Source: Bacillota bacterium (GTDB taxonomy: Bacteria; Bacillota; Bacilli; Bacillales_A; Planococcaceae). Taken from it: a stretch of 64,000 nt of DNA. Numbering within the stretch: position 1 is the stretch's first letter; each line of letters begins with the position of its first letter. The notes under the pieces are model-generated. The model was not told the origin of the DNA and ran no database searches. It saw only the letters and a list, made by a program, of their open reading frames with translations. The stretch is taken from contig JAEXYZ010000045.1 in NCBI GenBank assembly GCA_023405135.1, positions 1 to 64,000 on the forward strand, written 5' to 3'. Below are positions 33,922 through 43,547 of this stretch, piece by piece. Position numbers and translations under genes: made by a program.

Positions 33922-35844
33922 TCAACAATCTAACTGTTTAATGAAACTATGATTTTCACTGTAATAGACATCTCCAACTTTATTTTCAACTATCGTTCTT
34001 GTTAATTCGATTTTTGAAAAGTTTACAGCCTGTACATTATATTGAGATTTATTATTTCGAATCATACTATCGGAAACAAATACTGATGACTGATTTTGTG
34101 CAAATATATCCGAATGATTTCCATCGGTTAATTGTACGCTTTTTAAATCGACAATAGACTCAAAATCAATCCATATTTGGTGTTGGGCGTGCTTTGAAAT
34201 AAAACAGTCCTGTATATATACTTCACTATGGTTTTGAATGAAAAGGGCGTTGCGACAACCATCAAACAGCTCACTATTTTTTAAAATGACAGAACTATCA
34301 TTCACCACAATTTGTGCTAGTTCATGATTGAAAATTTGACTATCAAACAAATAAAAGCTGGAGTTTCGTAATACTTTTACTCCATATGAATTGCCATTAT
34401 AAATTTGACAATGTTCAAATCTAGCTGTTGATTGGTCACAAATTTCAACTTGTACATTATGACTATCATAAAATTGACTATTCATTGCAACGAGCTCACA
34501 ATCATTCACTATAAATAAACTTTTGCCATTAAACATTTCACTTTGAACAATTAAAATTTTACAATTGGACTTGCTTGCAACATGGGGCATTTCATTATCG
34601 TGAAATTTACAAGTATCTATATCAACTTTTGAATCTGACATTGCCAAAATGCCGTTTCCAACATTTTGTGTTAAAACGGATTTAAAAATGATTAGTTCGG
34701 ATTTAAAGAGTGTAATGCCAGAGTTAGCGTTATGCGTAATTTCACTTTCAACAATAGCGCAGCTTCCAAAATCCTCAATACAAATGCCAACATGATATCC
34801 TTCTTTTATTTTACTTTTTTTAATGGAACAGATTGATTCATCAGAAATTGCTAATTGAGTAGACCGGTGTCCTTTAATGTCTGTCTTTAAAATGTTTACG
34901 ATTGATTCATTGCTAATTTGAATACCAAATCCGTCACCACCACTAATTTGGCAAAATTCTATATTCATACATGATTTACGAGTAACTTGAACATTGGCTT
35001 TTTTATTACTAGTCACTTCACAGTAGGAAATTTGTGCATCACCATTGTCTTGAACGAATATTCCTACATCTTCTCCTTGCTGAATTGTACTTTTTCTTGC
35101 AGTTAAGTAACCATTTTGCACAGAAATTTGTGATAGCTTATGGTCATTAAAAATTGTTGATTGCAAGGAAGCTTCACCATCTTGAGTTATTTGAAGTCCT
35201 ATGCCACTCCCATACTCAATGTGACTTTCATAATCAAAATATTTAGATTCTTCTACAACAATTTGTGTGCTAGAGTGACGATGGATATGGATGCTTTTTG
35301 TTTGTAACAGTGAATGGTTTTTTATTAAAAAAGCATGTTTTGCTCCTGAAAATGTACTTTTTTCAATACAAATTTGTGAGGACTCGGATAATATTTGTGC
35401 TTTTCCGTTATGATGAAAGGTACAATTTTCAAATATCGCTTTACTATTATTTATAACAGATACAGCCATTTCCTTTGCTTGTTCAAATTCACAATTGTAT
35501 GCATTTAATTTTCCGCCATCGACTGTAACAAGTACATCCGCTTTTTTACCAATAAAACGACAATTATTAAGAACGGCGTCTCCTTCAATATACATTTGTG
35601 CTGTTGGTGCAATTGTGATATTTTGAATCGTAACGGATACGTTTTTTGGAACAATGATTAATCCTTCAATTACTGTTTCTTCTAATTCTCCAGTAATGAC
35701 CATATTTTTTTCTAAACGTATTGATTCCTTATATCTTTTTGCTTTTAATTGTATTACTTTTCCTGATTTTGAACTTTGTATTGTTCGTTGAATCGTTTTA
35801 ACATTGGAAAATAATTTAGAAAATATTTTTATCATTACCACCAA
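33922..35844 (-). CDS. Right-handed parallel beta-helix repeat protein
   Basis: A 640-residue protein built almost entirely from about 23-residue repeats (about residues 60-630). Typical repeats read like 'sxxxIxxSxIxxNxxxGIxIxxxS' (NosD/CASH-type), for example TIQQGEDVGIFVQDNGDAQI. This predicts a long parallel beta-helix. The N-terminal 40 residues (TIQRTIQSSKSGKVIQLKA) look like the capping start of that fold. There is no signal peptide, lipobox, membrane helix or anchor, so it is predicted cytoplasmic, unlike most such proteins. AGGAGGGG lies 6 nt before a TTG at 35844. No polysaccharide-lyase catalytic residues can be assigned; a scaffold or binding role is as likely. Confidence 0.8.
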   Translation of the reverse strand: MVVMIKIFSKLFSNVKTIQRTIQSSKSGKVIQLKAKRYKESIRLEKNMVITGELEETVIEGLIIVPKNVSVTIQNITIAPTAQMYIEGDAVLNNCRFIGKKADVLVTVDGGKLNAYNCEFEQAKEMAVSVINNSKAIFENCTFHHNGKAQILSESSQICIEKSTFSGAKHAFLIKNHSLLQTKSIHIHRHSSTQIVVEESKYFDYESHIEYGSGIGLQITQDGEASLQSTIFNDHKLSQISVQNGYLTARKSTIQQGEDVGIFVQDNGDAQISYCEVTSNKKANVQVTRKSCMNIEFCQISGGDGFGIQISNESIVNILKTDIKGHRSTQLAISDESICSIKKSKIKEGYHVGICIEDFGSCAIVESEITHNANSGITLFKSELIIFKSVLTQNVGNGILAMSDSKVDIDTCKFHDNEMPHVASKSNCKILIVQSEMFNGKSLFIVNDCELVAMNSQFYDSHNVQVEICDQSTARFEHCQIYNGNSYGVKVLRNSSFYLFDSQIFNHELAQIVVNDSSVILKNSELFDGCRNALFIQNHSEVYIQDCFISKHAQHQIWIDFESIVDLKSVQLTDGNHSDIFAQNQSSVFVSDSMIRNNKSQYNVQAVNFSKIELTRTIVENKVGDVYYSENHSFIKQLDC

Positions 35845-35919
35845 GGGCCCCCTCCTGTAATCCAGTGAATATTCCTATTTTCGCTAAAAAATCAAAATCT
35901 TAATCGTTATTGCTAAAAA

Positions 35920-35966
35920 AAGACACCTCCTGCTAAATTTGCAAGAGATGACTGTTGGAGTGTCTT
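35920..35966. terminator. Hairpin between two divergent genes
   Basis: AAGACACCTCC (35920-35930) pairs with GGAGTGTCTT (35957-35966) with one bulge; TGC and GCA extend the stem. T-rich tails occur on both strands. The flanking genes diverge, so it ends neither. It may terminate a short RNA or an upstream leader. Confidence 0.45.
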
Positions 35967-36078
35967 CTAATTTTTTCTTTCAAACGGCAAAAAGGGGAGC
36001 TTGAAATCCTTTTCTAGTCAAATAGTGATTGGAAGTTTACAATTGAAACGATATGTTTTGATATAGGAGGATTTTTAA

Positions 36079-36912
36079 TTGAAAAATACATTATTAGAAA
36101 TACTAAATATGAATTTTAATGAGCGGGCATCTTATATGGAGAACAATGGCGATGAATTGCTACAAAACATGCTTTTACATATCGGTGATCCAAATGATGA
36201 ATTACGAGATAAGTTAAACTATCGAATATTTATTGAGCTTTTATCTGAACAGTTATTAACTAGAGAGCAAATGAAGCTGGTTGCTCTAACATTACATAGT
36301 AAAGATTATTTATATAGTTCAATCGGTGAGCGACATACAGATTCCGTCTTCACGAGATCCTTTTCTGCTTTATGGCTATCAGCATTACTTCATGCAGATC
36401 GTCAGCTACACTTTTTATCAAATGAAGAAGCGACTCTTATAATAGAAGCTTCTACACCATATTTAATGAACGAAAAAGATGTGCGAGGTTTTATTGGAGA
36501 AGACAAAGGGTGGGCACATGCGATTGCATATGGTGCTGATTTAGCGAGTGCAATCGTAAGTCATCCAACATTTGAAGTAAGATTTGCTCCAACACTTCTT
36601 CAAGGAATAAAGGATAGTTTTTGGAAAGGAACTGTTTTTGTTGATGATGAGGAAGAACGGTTAGTAACAATACTTGAAAAATTAATCCTTCTTGATTTTC
36701 CAGAAGAAGTAATGGTGGAATGGGTGGAACAAGTATTTGATAAATTGCAATTTTATTTAATGGAAGTAGGCTATACGCCACAATACTTTACGGCACGAAC
36801 AAATACACTTCATTTTATGAAAACACTATATTTCACATTAAAATTTTCTAACAAGATGCCGCAATTAAATGGTGTTGTTTCATTATTTATAGCTAAATGG
36901 ATGAAACAATAG
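36079..36912 (+). CDS. DUF2785 family protein
   Basis: A 277-residue, mostly helical cytoplasmic protein matching the DUF2785 family of Bacilli. The central segment FIGEDKGWAHAIAYGADL is the most recognisable block. No catalytic motif, signal peptide or membrane helix is seen. AGGAGG lies 8 nt before a TTG start at 36079. It is followed 49 nt later by a membrane-anchored unknown on the same strand, with no terminator between. Function is unknown. Confidence 0.72.
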   Translation: MKNTLLEILNMNFNERASYMENNGDELLQNMLLHIGDPNDELRDKLNYRIFIELLSEQLLTREQMKLVALTLHSKDYLYSSIGERHTDSVFTRSFSALWLSALLHADRQLHFLSNEEATLIIEASTPYLMNEKDVRGFIGEDKGWAHAIAYGADLASAIVSHPTFEVRFAPTLLQGIKDSFWKGTVFVDDEEERLVTILEKLILLDFPEEVMVEWVEQVFDKLQFYLMEVGYTPQYFTARTNTLHFMKTLYFTLKFSNKMPQLNGVVSLFIAKWMKQ

Positions 36913-36961
36913 AGATCTAACTTCCTGTTAACTGGGAGATACAAGTAAATGAGGTGAGTAA

Positions 36962-37516
36962 ATGCGAAGTCGATTTAGAAGAATAATTTATTTAATTGCT
37001 GTTGTCTTTATAATAGGATACTTATTCAATTTGTATTTTGTTCACTTTACTGGAGATGGAAAAGATACTCCTGAAGAAGCATTACCTACAGATGCCCAGT
37101 ACGAATGGATTGAGGGACCTAAAACAGACAAAGAACAGCGCTATTTCTTTTTATCTAATGGCAACTATTTCGGAACAGGTGTTGTTATTAAAAATTTAAA
37201 AGGGTGGACAGCAGGTGATGGTGCGTATTCGCCATTACCAAATCCGCTAGAAGAAAATAAAATTACAGCTGCCCATTCAGACGGTCAAATTTTATTTGGA
37301 TTAATTAAACCAAATGGTAATGTAAAAGTAAAAATCAATGATGTTAAAGCAAAGATGATTGATTTAACAACTCTTTCAGAAGAAGTGTTAAATCAATACA
37401 AGGTTGAAGGGTATTATATTTGGTATGTTGAACGAGTAAAACTAGAAGAAGAAGTTCATTATAACATTGAAGTATTAGATGACCATGATAATGTACTAAG
37501 TGAATTATCAATTTAA
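36962..37516 (+). CDS. Membrane-anchored extracytoplasmic protein, unknown family
   Basis: A 184-residue protein I do not recognise. A basic start (MRSRFRR) and one hydrophobic helix (about 8-28) anchor it with the rest outside. The outer part is charged and probably beta-rich (DAQYEWIEGPKTDKEQRYFF, GVVIKNLKGW, NVKVKINDVKAK). No cysteines or catalytic motif stand out. GAGGTGAG precedes the ATG. It may be co-transcribed with the DUF2785 gene. The aconitase promoter begins about 90 nt after its stop. Confidence 0.65.
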   Translation: MRSRFRRIIYLIAVVFIIGYLFNLYFVHFTGDGKDTPEEALPTDAQYEWIEGPKTDKEQRYFFLSNGNYFGTGVVIKNLKGWTAGDGAYSPLPNPLEENKITAAHSDGQILFGLIKPNGNVKVKINDVKAKMIDLTTLSEEVLNQYKVEGYYIWYVERVKLEEEVHYNIEVLDDHDNVLSELSI

Positions 37517-37603
37517 TTTGAATTTAAGTATTCTTAAGCCGAAGTTCTTTTGTTTTTTAATCACCACATATATACTGGTTGTTGCTGAGTGAATTACAAG
37601 GTC

Positions 37604-37618
37604 ATAACATTAACTTAT
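37604..37618 (+). promoter_or_regulatory. CcpC-type operator upstream of aconitase
   Basis: ATAA-CATTAAC-TTAT is an exact ATAA-N7-TTAT dyad. It is centred about 66 nt before the predicted transcription start, the position and sequence known for the CcpC dyad at B. subtilis citB. A further ATAA at 37655-37658 could be the second half-site. CcpC represses aconitase until citrate accumulates. Confidence 0.7.
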
Positions 37619-37641
37619 CACAAAAGATAAAATTAATGTAA

Positions 37642-37670
37642 TTTACTTATGTATATAAATAAGATATGAT
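37642..37670 (+). promoter_or_regulatory. Sigma-A-type promoter of aconitase
   Basis: TTTACT (37642-37647), a 17-nt spacer and TATGAT (37665-37670); the predicted start is near 37677 and leaves a 55-nt leader. Confidence 0.65.
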
Positions 37671-37731
37671 GGTCATTGGAGAAAAGAAGCTTTGTTGCCT
37701 TTTCGAATTATTAACTAGGGGGAGTACACAA

Positions 37732-40434
37732 ATGGCAAGCAACTTACACAACAGCCGTGCGTCATTCGAAGTAAATGGTAAAACGTATAACTACTACCGT
37801 TTATCTGCGATTGAAGAAGCTGGTATCGCAAACGTATCACGCCTACCATACTCAATTAAAGTATTATTAGAATCTGTATTACGTCAATATGACAACTATG
37901 TAATTAAAGAAGAGCACGTAAACAACCTTGCAAAATTTGGTGCAGGTGCAGATCCAGAAGGTGAAGTTCCATTCAAACCTTCTCGCGTAGTATTACAAGA
38001 CTTCACTGGGGTTCCAGTAGTAGTTGACTTAGCTTCATTACGTTCAGCTATGAAAGAATTAGGTGGAGATCCAAATAAAATCAATCCAGCAATTCCAGTT
38101 GACCTTGTAATTGACCACTCAGTACAAGTTGACAAATACGGTAATTCTTCTGCATTACAAGCGAACATGGATTTAGAGTTCGAACGTAACGCAGAACGTT
38201 ACAACTTCTTAAAATGGGCTCAAACTGCGTACGATAACTTCCGTGCTGTACCACCAGCAACAGGTATCGTACACCAAGTTAACTTAGAATATTTAGCGCC
38301 AGTTGTTCACGTTAAAGAAAACGAAGATGGCACTTTTGAAACTTTCCCAGACTCAGTAGTAGGTACTGACTCACACACAACTATGATCAACGGTCTTGGC
38401 GTTCTTGGTTGGGGTGTTGGTGGTATTGAAGCAGAAGCAGGTATGCTTGGACAACCTTCATACTTCCCAATCCCAGAAGTTATCGGTGTTAAATTAACTG
38501 GTGAACTTCCAAACGGTGCTACTGCAACTGACTTAGCATTAAAAGTAACTCAAGTATTACGTAAACGTGGTGTAGTTGGTAAATTCGTAGAGTTCTTTGG
38601 TCCTGGTGTATCTAACTTACCACTTGCTGACCGTGCTACAATTTCGAACATGGCTCCAGAATATGGTGCTACATGTGGTTTCTTCGCAATTGACGAAGAA
38701 TCATTAAACTACATGCGTTTAACAGGCCGTGATGAAGAACACATCGCAGTAGTAGAAAACTACTTAAAAGCGAACGACTTGTTCTTTGATCCATCTTTAG
38801 AGCCTGTTTACACTGACGTGTTAGAAGTTAAATTAGACGAAATCGAACCAAACCTTTCTGGTCCAAAACGTCCACAAGATTTAATTCCTCTTTCAGAAAT
38901 GAAAGCTCGTTACCATGAAGCAGTTACTGCTCCAATGGGCGTACAAGGTTTCGGTTTAACTGAAGATGAATTCTCAAAAACATCAACAATTAAATTTGCT
39001 GATGGCGATGTAGAAATGCCTACAGGTGCAGTAGCAATCGCTGCTATTACATCTTGTACAAATACATCTAATCCATACGTTCTTTTAGCTGCTGGTTTAG
39101 TTGCTAAAAAAGCTGTAGAAAAAGGTATCCAACCACCAAAATGGGTTAAAACTTCATTAGCTCCTGGTTCTAAAGTAGTAACAGGTTACTTAGAAGATTC
39201 AGGTTTACAAACTTACCTTGACCAAATCGGTTTCAACACTGTAGGTTACGGTTGTACAACATGTATCGGTAACTCTGGTCCATTACTTCCAGAAATCGAA
39301 GAAGCTATTAAAGAAAAAGACTTATTCGTAACTTCAGTTCTTTCTGGTAACCGTAACTTCGAAGGTCGTGTACACCCACTTGTAAAAGCTAACTACTTAG
39401 CTTCACCACCATTAGTAGTTGCTTATGCTTTAGCTGGTACTGTAGATATCGACCTACAAAAAGATTCTTTAGGAAAAGATAAAGATGGCAACGATGTATT
39501 CTTCGCTGATATCTGGCCTTCAACTGAAGAAGTAAACGAAGTATTAAATAAAGTTGTAACTCGTGAACTATTCCAAAAAGAATATGAAACAGTATTTACT
39601 GCTAACGAAAAATGGAATGCAATTGAAACATCAACTGAATCTCTTTACACATTTGATGACAAATCAACATACATTCAAAACCCACCATTCTTCACTGGTC
39701 TTTCTAAAGAGCCTGAAGCAATCAAAGGTCTTGATGGATTACGTGTAATCGCTAAGTTCGGTGATTCAATTACAACTGACCATATTTCTCCAGCTGGTGC
39801 AATTGGTAAAGATACTCCAGCAGGTAAATATTTACAAGAAAACGGTGTTGCAATCCGTGACTTCAACTCTTATGGTTCTCGTCGTGGTAACCATGAAGTA
39901 ATGATGCGTGGTACATTTGCAAACATCCGTATCCGTAACCAAGTAGCACCAGGTACAGAAGGTGGATTTACTACTTACTGGCCAACTGGTGAAGTTGAGT
40001 ACATTTACGATGCAGCTATGAAATATCAAGCTAACGGTACTGGTTTAGTAGTATTAGCTGGTAATGACTACGGTATGGGTTCTTCTCGTGACTGGGCTGC
40101 TAAAGGTACTTTCTTACTAGGTATTAAAACAGTTATCGCACAAAGCTACGAGCGTATCCACCGTTCTAACCTTGTAATGATGGGTGTATTACCACTTCAA
40201 TTCATGCCAGGTGAAAACGCTGAAACTTTAGGCTTAACTGGTAAAGAGGAAATTTCTGTAAATATCACTGACGATGTAAAACCACGTGATATTTTAACAG
40301 TTACTGCTAAAGCTGAAGATGGAACTGTTAAAGAATTCAAAGCTCTAGCTCGTTTCGACTCAGAAGTAGAAGTAGACTACTACCGTCACGGTGGTATCCT
40401 ACAAATGGTACTTCGTGCGAAAGCAGCTGAATAA
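37732..40434 (+). CDS. acnA: Aconitate hydratase
   Basis: A 900-residue AcnA/CitB-type aconitase that interconverts citrate and isocitrate in the TCA cycle; in Bacillus it also binds RNA when iron is scarce. Cluster cysteines are in ITSCTNTSNPYVLLA and GCTTCIGNSG. DSHTTMINGLGVLGWGVGG and the C-terminal GNDYGMGSSRDWAAKG are active-site blocks. GGGGGAGT precedes the ATG at 37732, and 22 in-frame upstream codons run back into the promoter. Codon use is extremely biased, implying very high expression. A CcpC-like operator lies upstream. In Bacillus this gene is called citB. Confidence 0.97.
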   Translation: MASNLHNSRASFEVNGKTYNYYRLSAIEEAGIANVSRLPYSIKVLLESVLRQYDNYVIKEEHVNNLAKFGAGADPEGEVPFKPSRVVLQDFTGVPVVVDLASLRSAMKELGGDPNKINPAIPVDLVIDHSVQVDKYGNSSALQANMDLEFERNAERYNFLKWAQTAYDNFRAVPPATGIVHQVNLEYLAPVVHVKENEDGTFETFPDSVVGTDSHTTMINGLGVLGWGVGGIEAEAGMLGQPSYFPIPEVIGVKLTGELPNGATATDLALKVTQVLRKRGVVGKFVEFFGPGVSNLPLADRATISNMAPEYGATCGFFAIDEESLNYMRLTGRDEEHIAVVENYLKANDLFFDPSLEPVYTDVLEVKLDEIEPNLSGPKRPQDLIPLSEMKARYHEAVTAPMGVQGFGLTEDEFSKTSTIKFADGDVEMPTGAVAIAAITSCTNTSNPYVLLAAGLVAKKAVEKGIQPPKWVKTSLAPGSKVVTGYLEDSGLQTYLDQIGFNTVGYGCTTCIGNSGPLLPEIEEAIKEKDLFVTSVLSGNRNFEGRVHPLVKANYLASPPLVVAYALAGTVDIDLQKDSLGKDKDGNDVFFADIWPSTEEVNEVLNKVVTRELFQKEYETVFTANEKWNAIETSTESLYTFDDKSTYIQNPPFFTGLSKEPEAIKGLDGLRVIAKFGDSITTDHISPAGAIGKDTPAGKYLQENGVAIRDFNSYGSRRGNHEVMMRGTFANIRIRNQVAPGTEGGFTTYWPTGEVEYIYDAAMKYQANGTGLVVLAGNDYGMGSSRDWAAKGTFLLGIKTVIAQSYERIHRSNLVMMGVLPLQFMPGENAETLGLTGKEEISVNITDDVKPRDILTVTAKAEDGTVKEFKALARFDSEVEVDYYRHGGILQMVLRAKAAE

Positions 40435-40478
40435 TAACGGAAAGTTACCGTGCATTTAATGCATGTGTGATACTCCAA

Positions 40479-40513
40479 AAAAACAGGTTGACTTGTTCAA
40501 CCTGTTTTTTTTT
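40479..40513 (+). terminator. Terminator of aconitase
   Basis: AACAGGTTGA pairs with TCAACCTGTT across a short loop, followed by eight T residues. Confidence 0.9.
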
Positions 40514-40652
40514 ATGTAGTACTATAGTAACATTTTCAAAAATTACATAAATTTAATAATATATAGTTAGATATTTACAAAAGTTTCTTGTAGAATAGTA
40601 CTAGATTTCTTTTTTCTTAATATTCTAATTATATTACTGGAGGGTTACATAA

Positions 40653-42887
40653 ATGAATTCTAAAAAAAGTCGTAATAAAATTTATACAGCAACTATAGCC
40701 TCTTCTGTTGTTGCTTCAGCTTTACTATTAACTCCTGTTCAAGCAGAATCTATTTCCTTTAAAGATGTACCTTCAACTTCCTCTTACTACGCTTCCATCA
40801 ATCAATTAACTGAATTAGGCGCAATTTCCGGATTTCCAGATGGAACGTTTAAACCAGGTGAATCACTAACACGTGGACAAGCAGCTAAAATTATTGCACA
40901 AGTTTTAAATCTAGATGGAGCAACTGCTACAGATCCAAGCTTCTCTGACGTTCCAAAATCTCATCAATACTATAATGCTATTGCAGCATTAGCTGAAGCG
41001 GACATTATTGGCGGATATGAGGATAATACATTTAAAGTAAGTGAAACAATCACTCGTGGACAATTAGCAAAAGTGTTAGCACAAGCATTTGAATTAAAAA
41101 CAAAAGATAATAGTGAATTGCCTTTCACAGATGTAACTGAAAGCTATAAACCATTCGTTAAGGCTCTTTATGATAATGGTATTGCTACTGGTACTTCTGA
41201 AAATACATTCTCATTAAATAAGCCTGTTACTCGCGGACAAGCAGTTAATTTAATTACACGAGCTCTTAACTTTGTACCAGATCAAGCACCAGATACTGCT
41301 ACTCCGGACACAGCTACATTTGATTTAACGATTATGCACAGCAATGATACACATGGACGTGTGGAAAATGCTCCAAAACGTGCTACAGCTGTAAAGGAAG
41401 TACGTGCGGAAAAGCCGAATGCTTTATTACTTGATGCAGGTGATGCAAATAGTGGTACTTTATACTCGAACGAATTCAAAGGACAAGCTGATTTAGCTTT
41501 CTTAAATTATATGGAATATGATTTTATGACGTTTGGTAATCATGAATTCGATTTAGGTTCAAGCCCAGAAGGTCATCAAGCATTAGTCGACTTTATAAAA
41601 GGAGCTAATTTCCCATTTGTATCATCTAACGTTGATTTTTCAAAGGATTCTAAGTTTACGGGATTATTTAATGATTTAATTTCAAGTGAACCGGAAAACG
41701 GGAAAATTTATAGTGGGATTGTTAAAGAAATAGATGGAGAAAAAGTAGGTATTTTTGGTTTAACTACTGCTGAAACAAAAGATATTTCTTCTCCAGGAAG
41801 TGTTACATTTGAAAATTATGTTGAAGAGGCAGAAAAAGCGGTAAAAGCCTTTGAAGATTTAGGTGTAGATAAAATTATTGCTTTAACTCATATTGGTTAC
41901 GATGATAGTGCTGATTATGATAATGATTTAATCTTAGCTAAATCAGTGGAAGGCATCGATATTATTGTTGGTGGTCATAGTCATACTAAATTAGACGAGC
42001 CAGTTGTTGTTGATACAAATACAACAGGTGAGGCAAAAGATGCAACAATAATTGTTCAAGCATATCAATATAGCGATTATTTAGGAACGCTTGACGTATC
42101 CTTTGATGATAAAGGTGTAGTTGTTGATTTCGAAGGTGAGTTATTAGAATTAGGTAAATACACAGAAGATCCTGTCGCTTTAGAACTTTTAAAACCGTAT
42201 AAAGATCAAGTGGTAGCAGTACAAAATAAAGAAATTGGTGTTACTGCAATTTCTGCGTTAGAAAATCCACGAACTACTGATGAAGGAAATACAGAACAGC
42301 TAAGTGTACGTAAAAATGAAACTGCTCTTGGTAATATCATTACAGACGGTATGCTTTCAAAAGCAAAACAATATACAAATAAAGAAGTCATTATGGCCGT
42401 ACAAAATGGTGGGGGAATTCGTTCAGGTATTAACGAAGGACCAATTACTGTTGGTGAAGTAATTACAGTTCTACCATTTGGTAATACATTAGCACTAATG
42501 GATGTTACAGGTGCAGAACTAAAATCAGCCTTTGAATTTAGCTTAGCAAACTACCCAGAAGAATTCGGTGGCTTCCTACATGTTTCTACTGGTACAAAAG
42601 TTGAATTCGACTCTTCAAAACCAGCTGGACAACGCATTGTATCACTTTCTTATAAAGATGCAAAAGGTAATGATGTTCAAATTGAAGATGGCAAAACATA
42701 TACAATTGCTACAAATGCCTTTACTGCTAAAGGTGGAGATGGCTTTGATATGTTTGCAACAGCATACGAAGATGGTCGCGTAACTGATTTAGGTTTATCT
42801 GATTGGGAGAACTTAGTAGAACATTTAAAAGCAATTGGTGATATTACACCAACAATTGAAGGTCGCATTGTTGATGTAGCTAAATAA
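40653..42887 (+). CDS. S-layer-anchored 5'-nucleotidase / metallophosphoesterase
   Basis: A 744-residue secreted enzyme. A signal peptide (about 1-31, cut after PVQA) is followed by three SLH domains (about 33-90, 92-150 and 152-210) that bind the wall polymer. Then come a metallophosphatase domain and a 5'-nucleotidase C-terminal domain. Metal and active-site residues are in IMHSNDTHGR, LDAGDANSG, FGNHEFD, THIGYD and GGHSHT, and NGGGIRSG is the C-domain hallmark. It probably releases phosphate from extracellular nucleotides. GGAGGG precedes the ATG. It is monocistronic with its own terminator. Confidence 0.92.
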   Translation: MNSKKSRNKIYTATIASSVVASALLLTPVQAESISFKDVPSTSSYYASINQLTELGAISGFPDGTFKPGESLTRGQAAKIIAQVLNLDGATATDPSFSDVPKSHQYYNAIAALAEADIIGGYEDNTFKVSETITRGQLAKVLAQAFELKTKDNSELPFTDVTESYKPFVKALYDNGIATGTSENTFSLNKPVTRGQAVNLITRALNFVPDQAPDTATPDTATFDLTIMHSNDTHGRVENAPKRATAVKEVRAEKPNALLLDAGDANSGTLYSNEFKGQADLAFLNYMEYDFMTFGNHEFDLGSSPEGHQALVDFIKGANFPFVSSNVDFSKDSKFTGLFNDLISSEPENGKIYSGIVKEIDGEKVGIFGLTTAETKDISSPGSVTFENYVEEAEKAVKAFEDLGVDKIIALTHIGYDDSADYDNDLILAKSVEGIDIIVGGHSHTKLDEPVVVDTNTTGEAKDATIIVQAYQYSDYLGTLDVSFDDKGVVVDFEGELLELGKYTEDPVALELLKPYKDQVVAVQNKEIGVTAISALENPRTTDEGNTEQLSVRKNETALGNIITDGMLSKAKQYTNKEVIMAVQNGGGIRSGINEGPITVGEVITVLPFGNTLALMDVTGAELKSAFEFSLANYPEEFGGFLHVSTGTKVEFDSSKPAGQRIVSLSYKDAKGNDVQIEDGKTYTIATNAFTAKGGDGFDMFATAYEDGRVTDLGLSDWENLVEHLKAIGDITPTIEGRIVDVAK

Positions 42888-42947
42888 TAACTACTTTTTT
42901 CTAACAAATAGATTGCTCAAAAAGATTTAAATATTAGCAATTACTTT

Positions 42948-42983
42948 AAATGAGATCGTCTTAAATGGCGGTCTCATTTTATT
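42948..42983 (+). terminator. Terminator of the SLH-nucleotidase gene
   Basis: AAATGAGATCG (42948-42958) pairs with CGGTCTCATTT (42969-42979) with one mismatch, followed by TATT. Confidence 0.8.
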
Positions 42984-43134
42984 CTTAAAATTTAGCAAAA
43001 TATTGTGCATTTATTCTGAACTTTTCACCAACATTCTCAGCCTATAGAAATTTTTATTGAAAATATTACATACTGTTCATTAAAATAGAATAAATAAATA
43101 TATAGATGATAATAGAAAACAATAGGGAGGAATT

Positions 43135-43404
43135 ATGAAGAAAAGATATAGCGTTTTTGCAAAGTTTCGAGATGGCCATTATTTTTATTTAAACTTCAAT
43201 GATCCTAGCATATTGGATTGTTTAAAACAAGTTCCTCCTCCAGAAGGATTGTTAGCAATAGCTAAATGGCCAATCAATACACATGCAGAAATCGAATTTT
43301 TTGTTGAATTAATCAATGGGAATATTAGCTATTATTTTTTAAAAGACTCGATTACTGATATTAGAGAAACTGTTATATTCAATAATTCAGAATTGGATAA
43401 TTAA
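43135..43404 (+). CDS. Small hypothetical protein, 89 residues
   Basis: I do not recognise this protein. It has no signal peptide or membrane helix and reads like a compact alpha-beta fold (RYSVFAKFRDGHYFYLNF, then HAEIEFFVELINGNISYYF). GGGAGGAA lies 5 nt before the ATG, and a terminator follows, so it appears to be a genuine single-gene unit. The start is convincing and the composition matches its neighbours. Confidence 0.65.
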   Translation: MKKRYSVFAKFRDGHYFYLNFNDPSILDCLKQVPPPEGLLAIAKWPINTHAEIEFFVELINGNISYYFLKDSITDIRETVIFNNSELDN

Positions 43405-43449
43405 TTTAATGTCTAAATATTTATTTATATTTGGGCTTTCTATTAAAAA

Positions 43450-43491
43450 GGGGATTTTCAGAGTAGAATTTCTGAACATCCCCTCTATTTT
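43450..43491 (+). terminator. Terminator of the 89-residue gene
   Basis: GGGGATTTTCAGA (43450-43462) pairs with TCTGAACATCCCC (43471-43483), followed by TCTATTTTTT. Confidence 0.85.
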
Positions 43492-43506
43492 TTACTTAAA
43501 AAAGAA

Positions 43507-43540
43507 AAGGGACGTCTCATAATTTTATGAGCCATCCCTT
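43507..43540 (-). terminator. Terminator of the minus-strand pair at 43.5-44.3 kb
   Basis: Read on the minus strand, AAGGGATGGCTCATAA pairs with TTATGAGACGTCCCTT, followed by TTC and further T residues. It lies just after the DUF2653 gene. Confidence 0.8.
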
Positions 43541-43547
43541 TATATCT

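Noticed and set aside
37666..37731. Upstream start of aconitase, 22 extra codons
   Set aside because: It overlaps the predicted -10 box and transcription start; the ATG at 37732 has a strong ribosome site and a canonical N-terminus.
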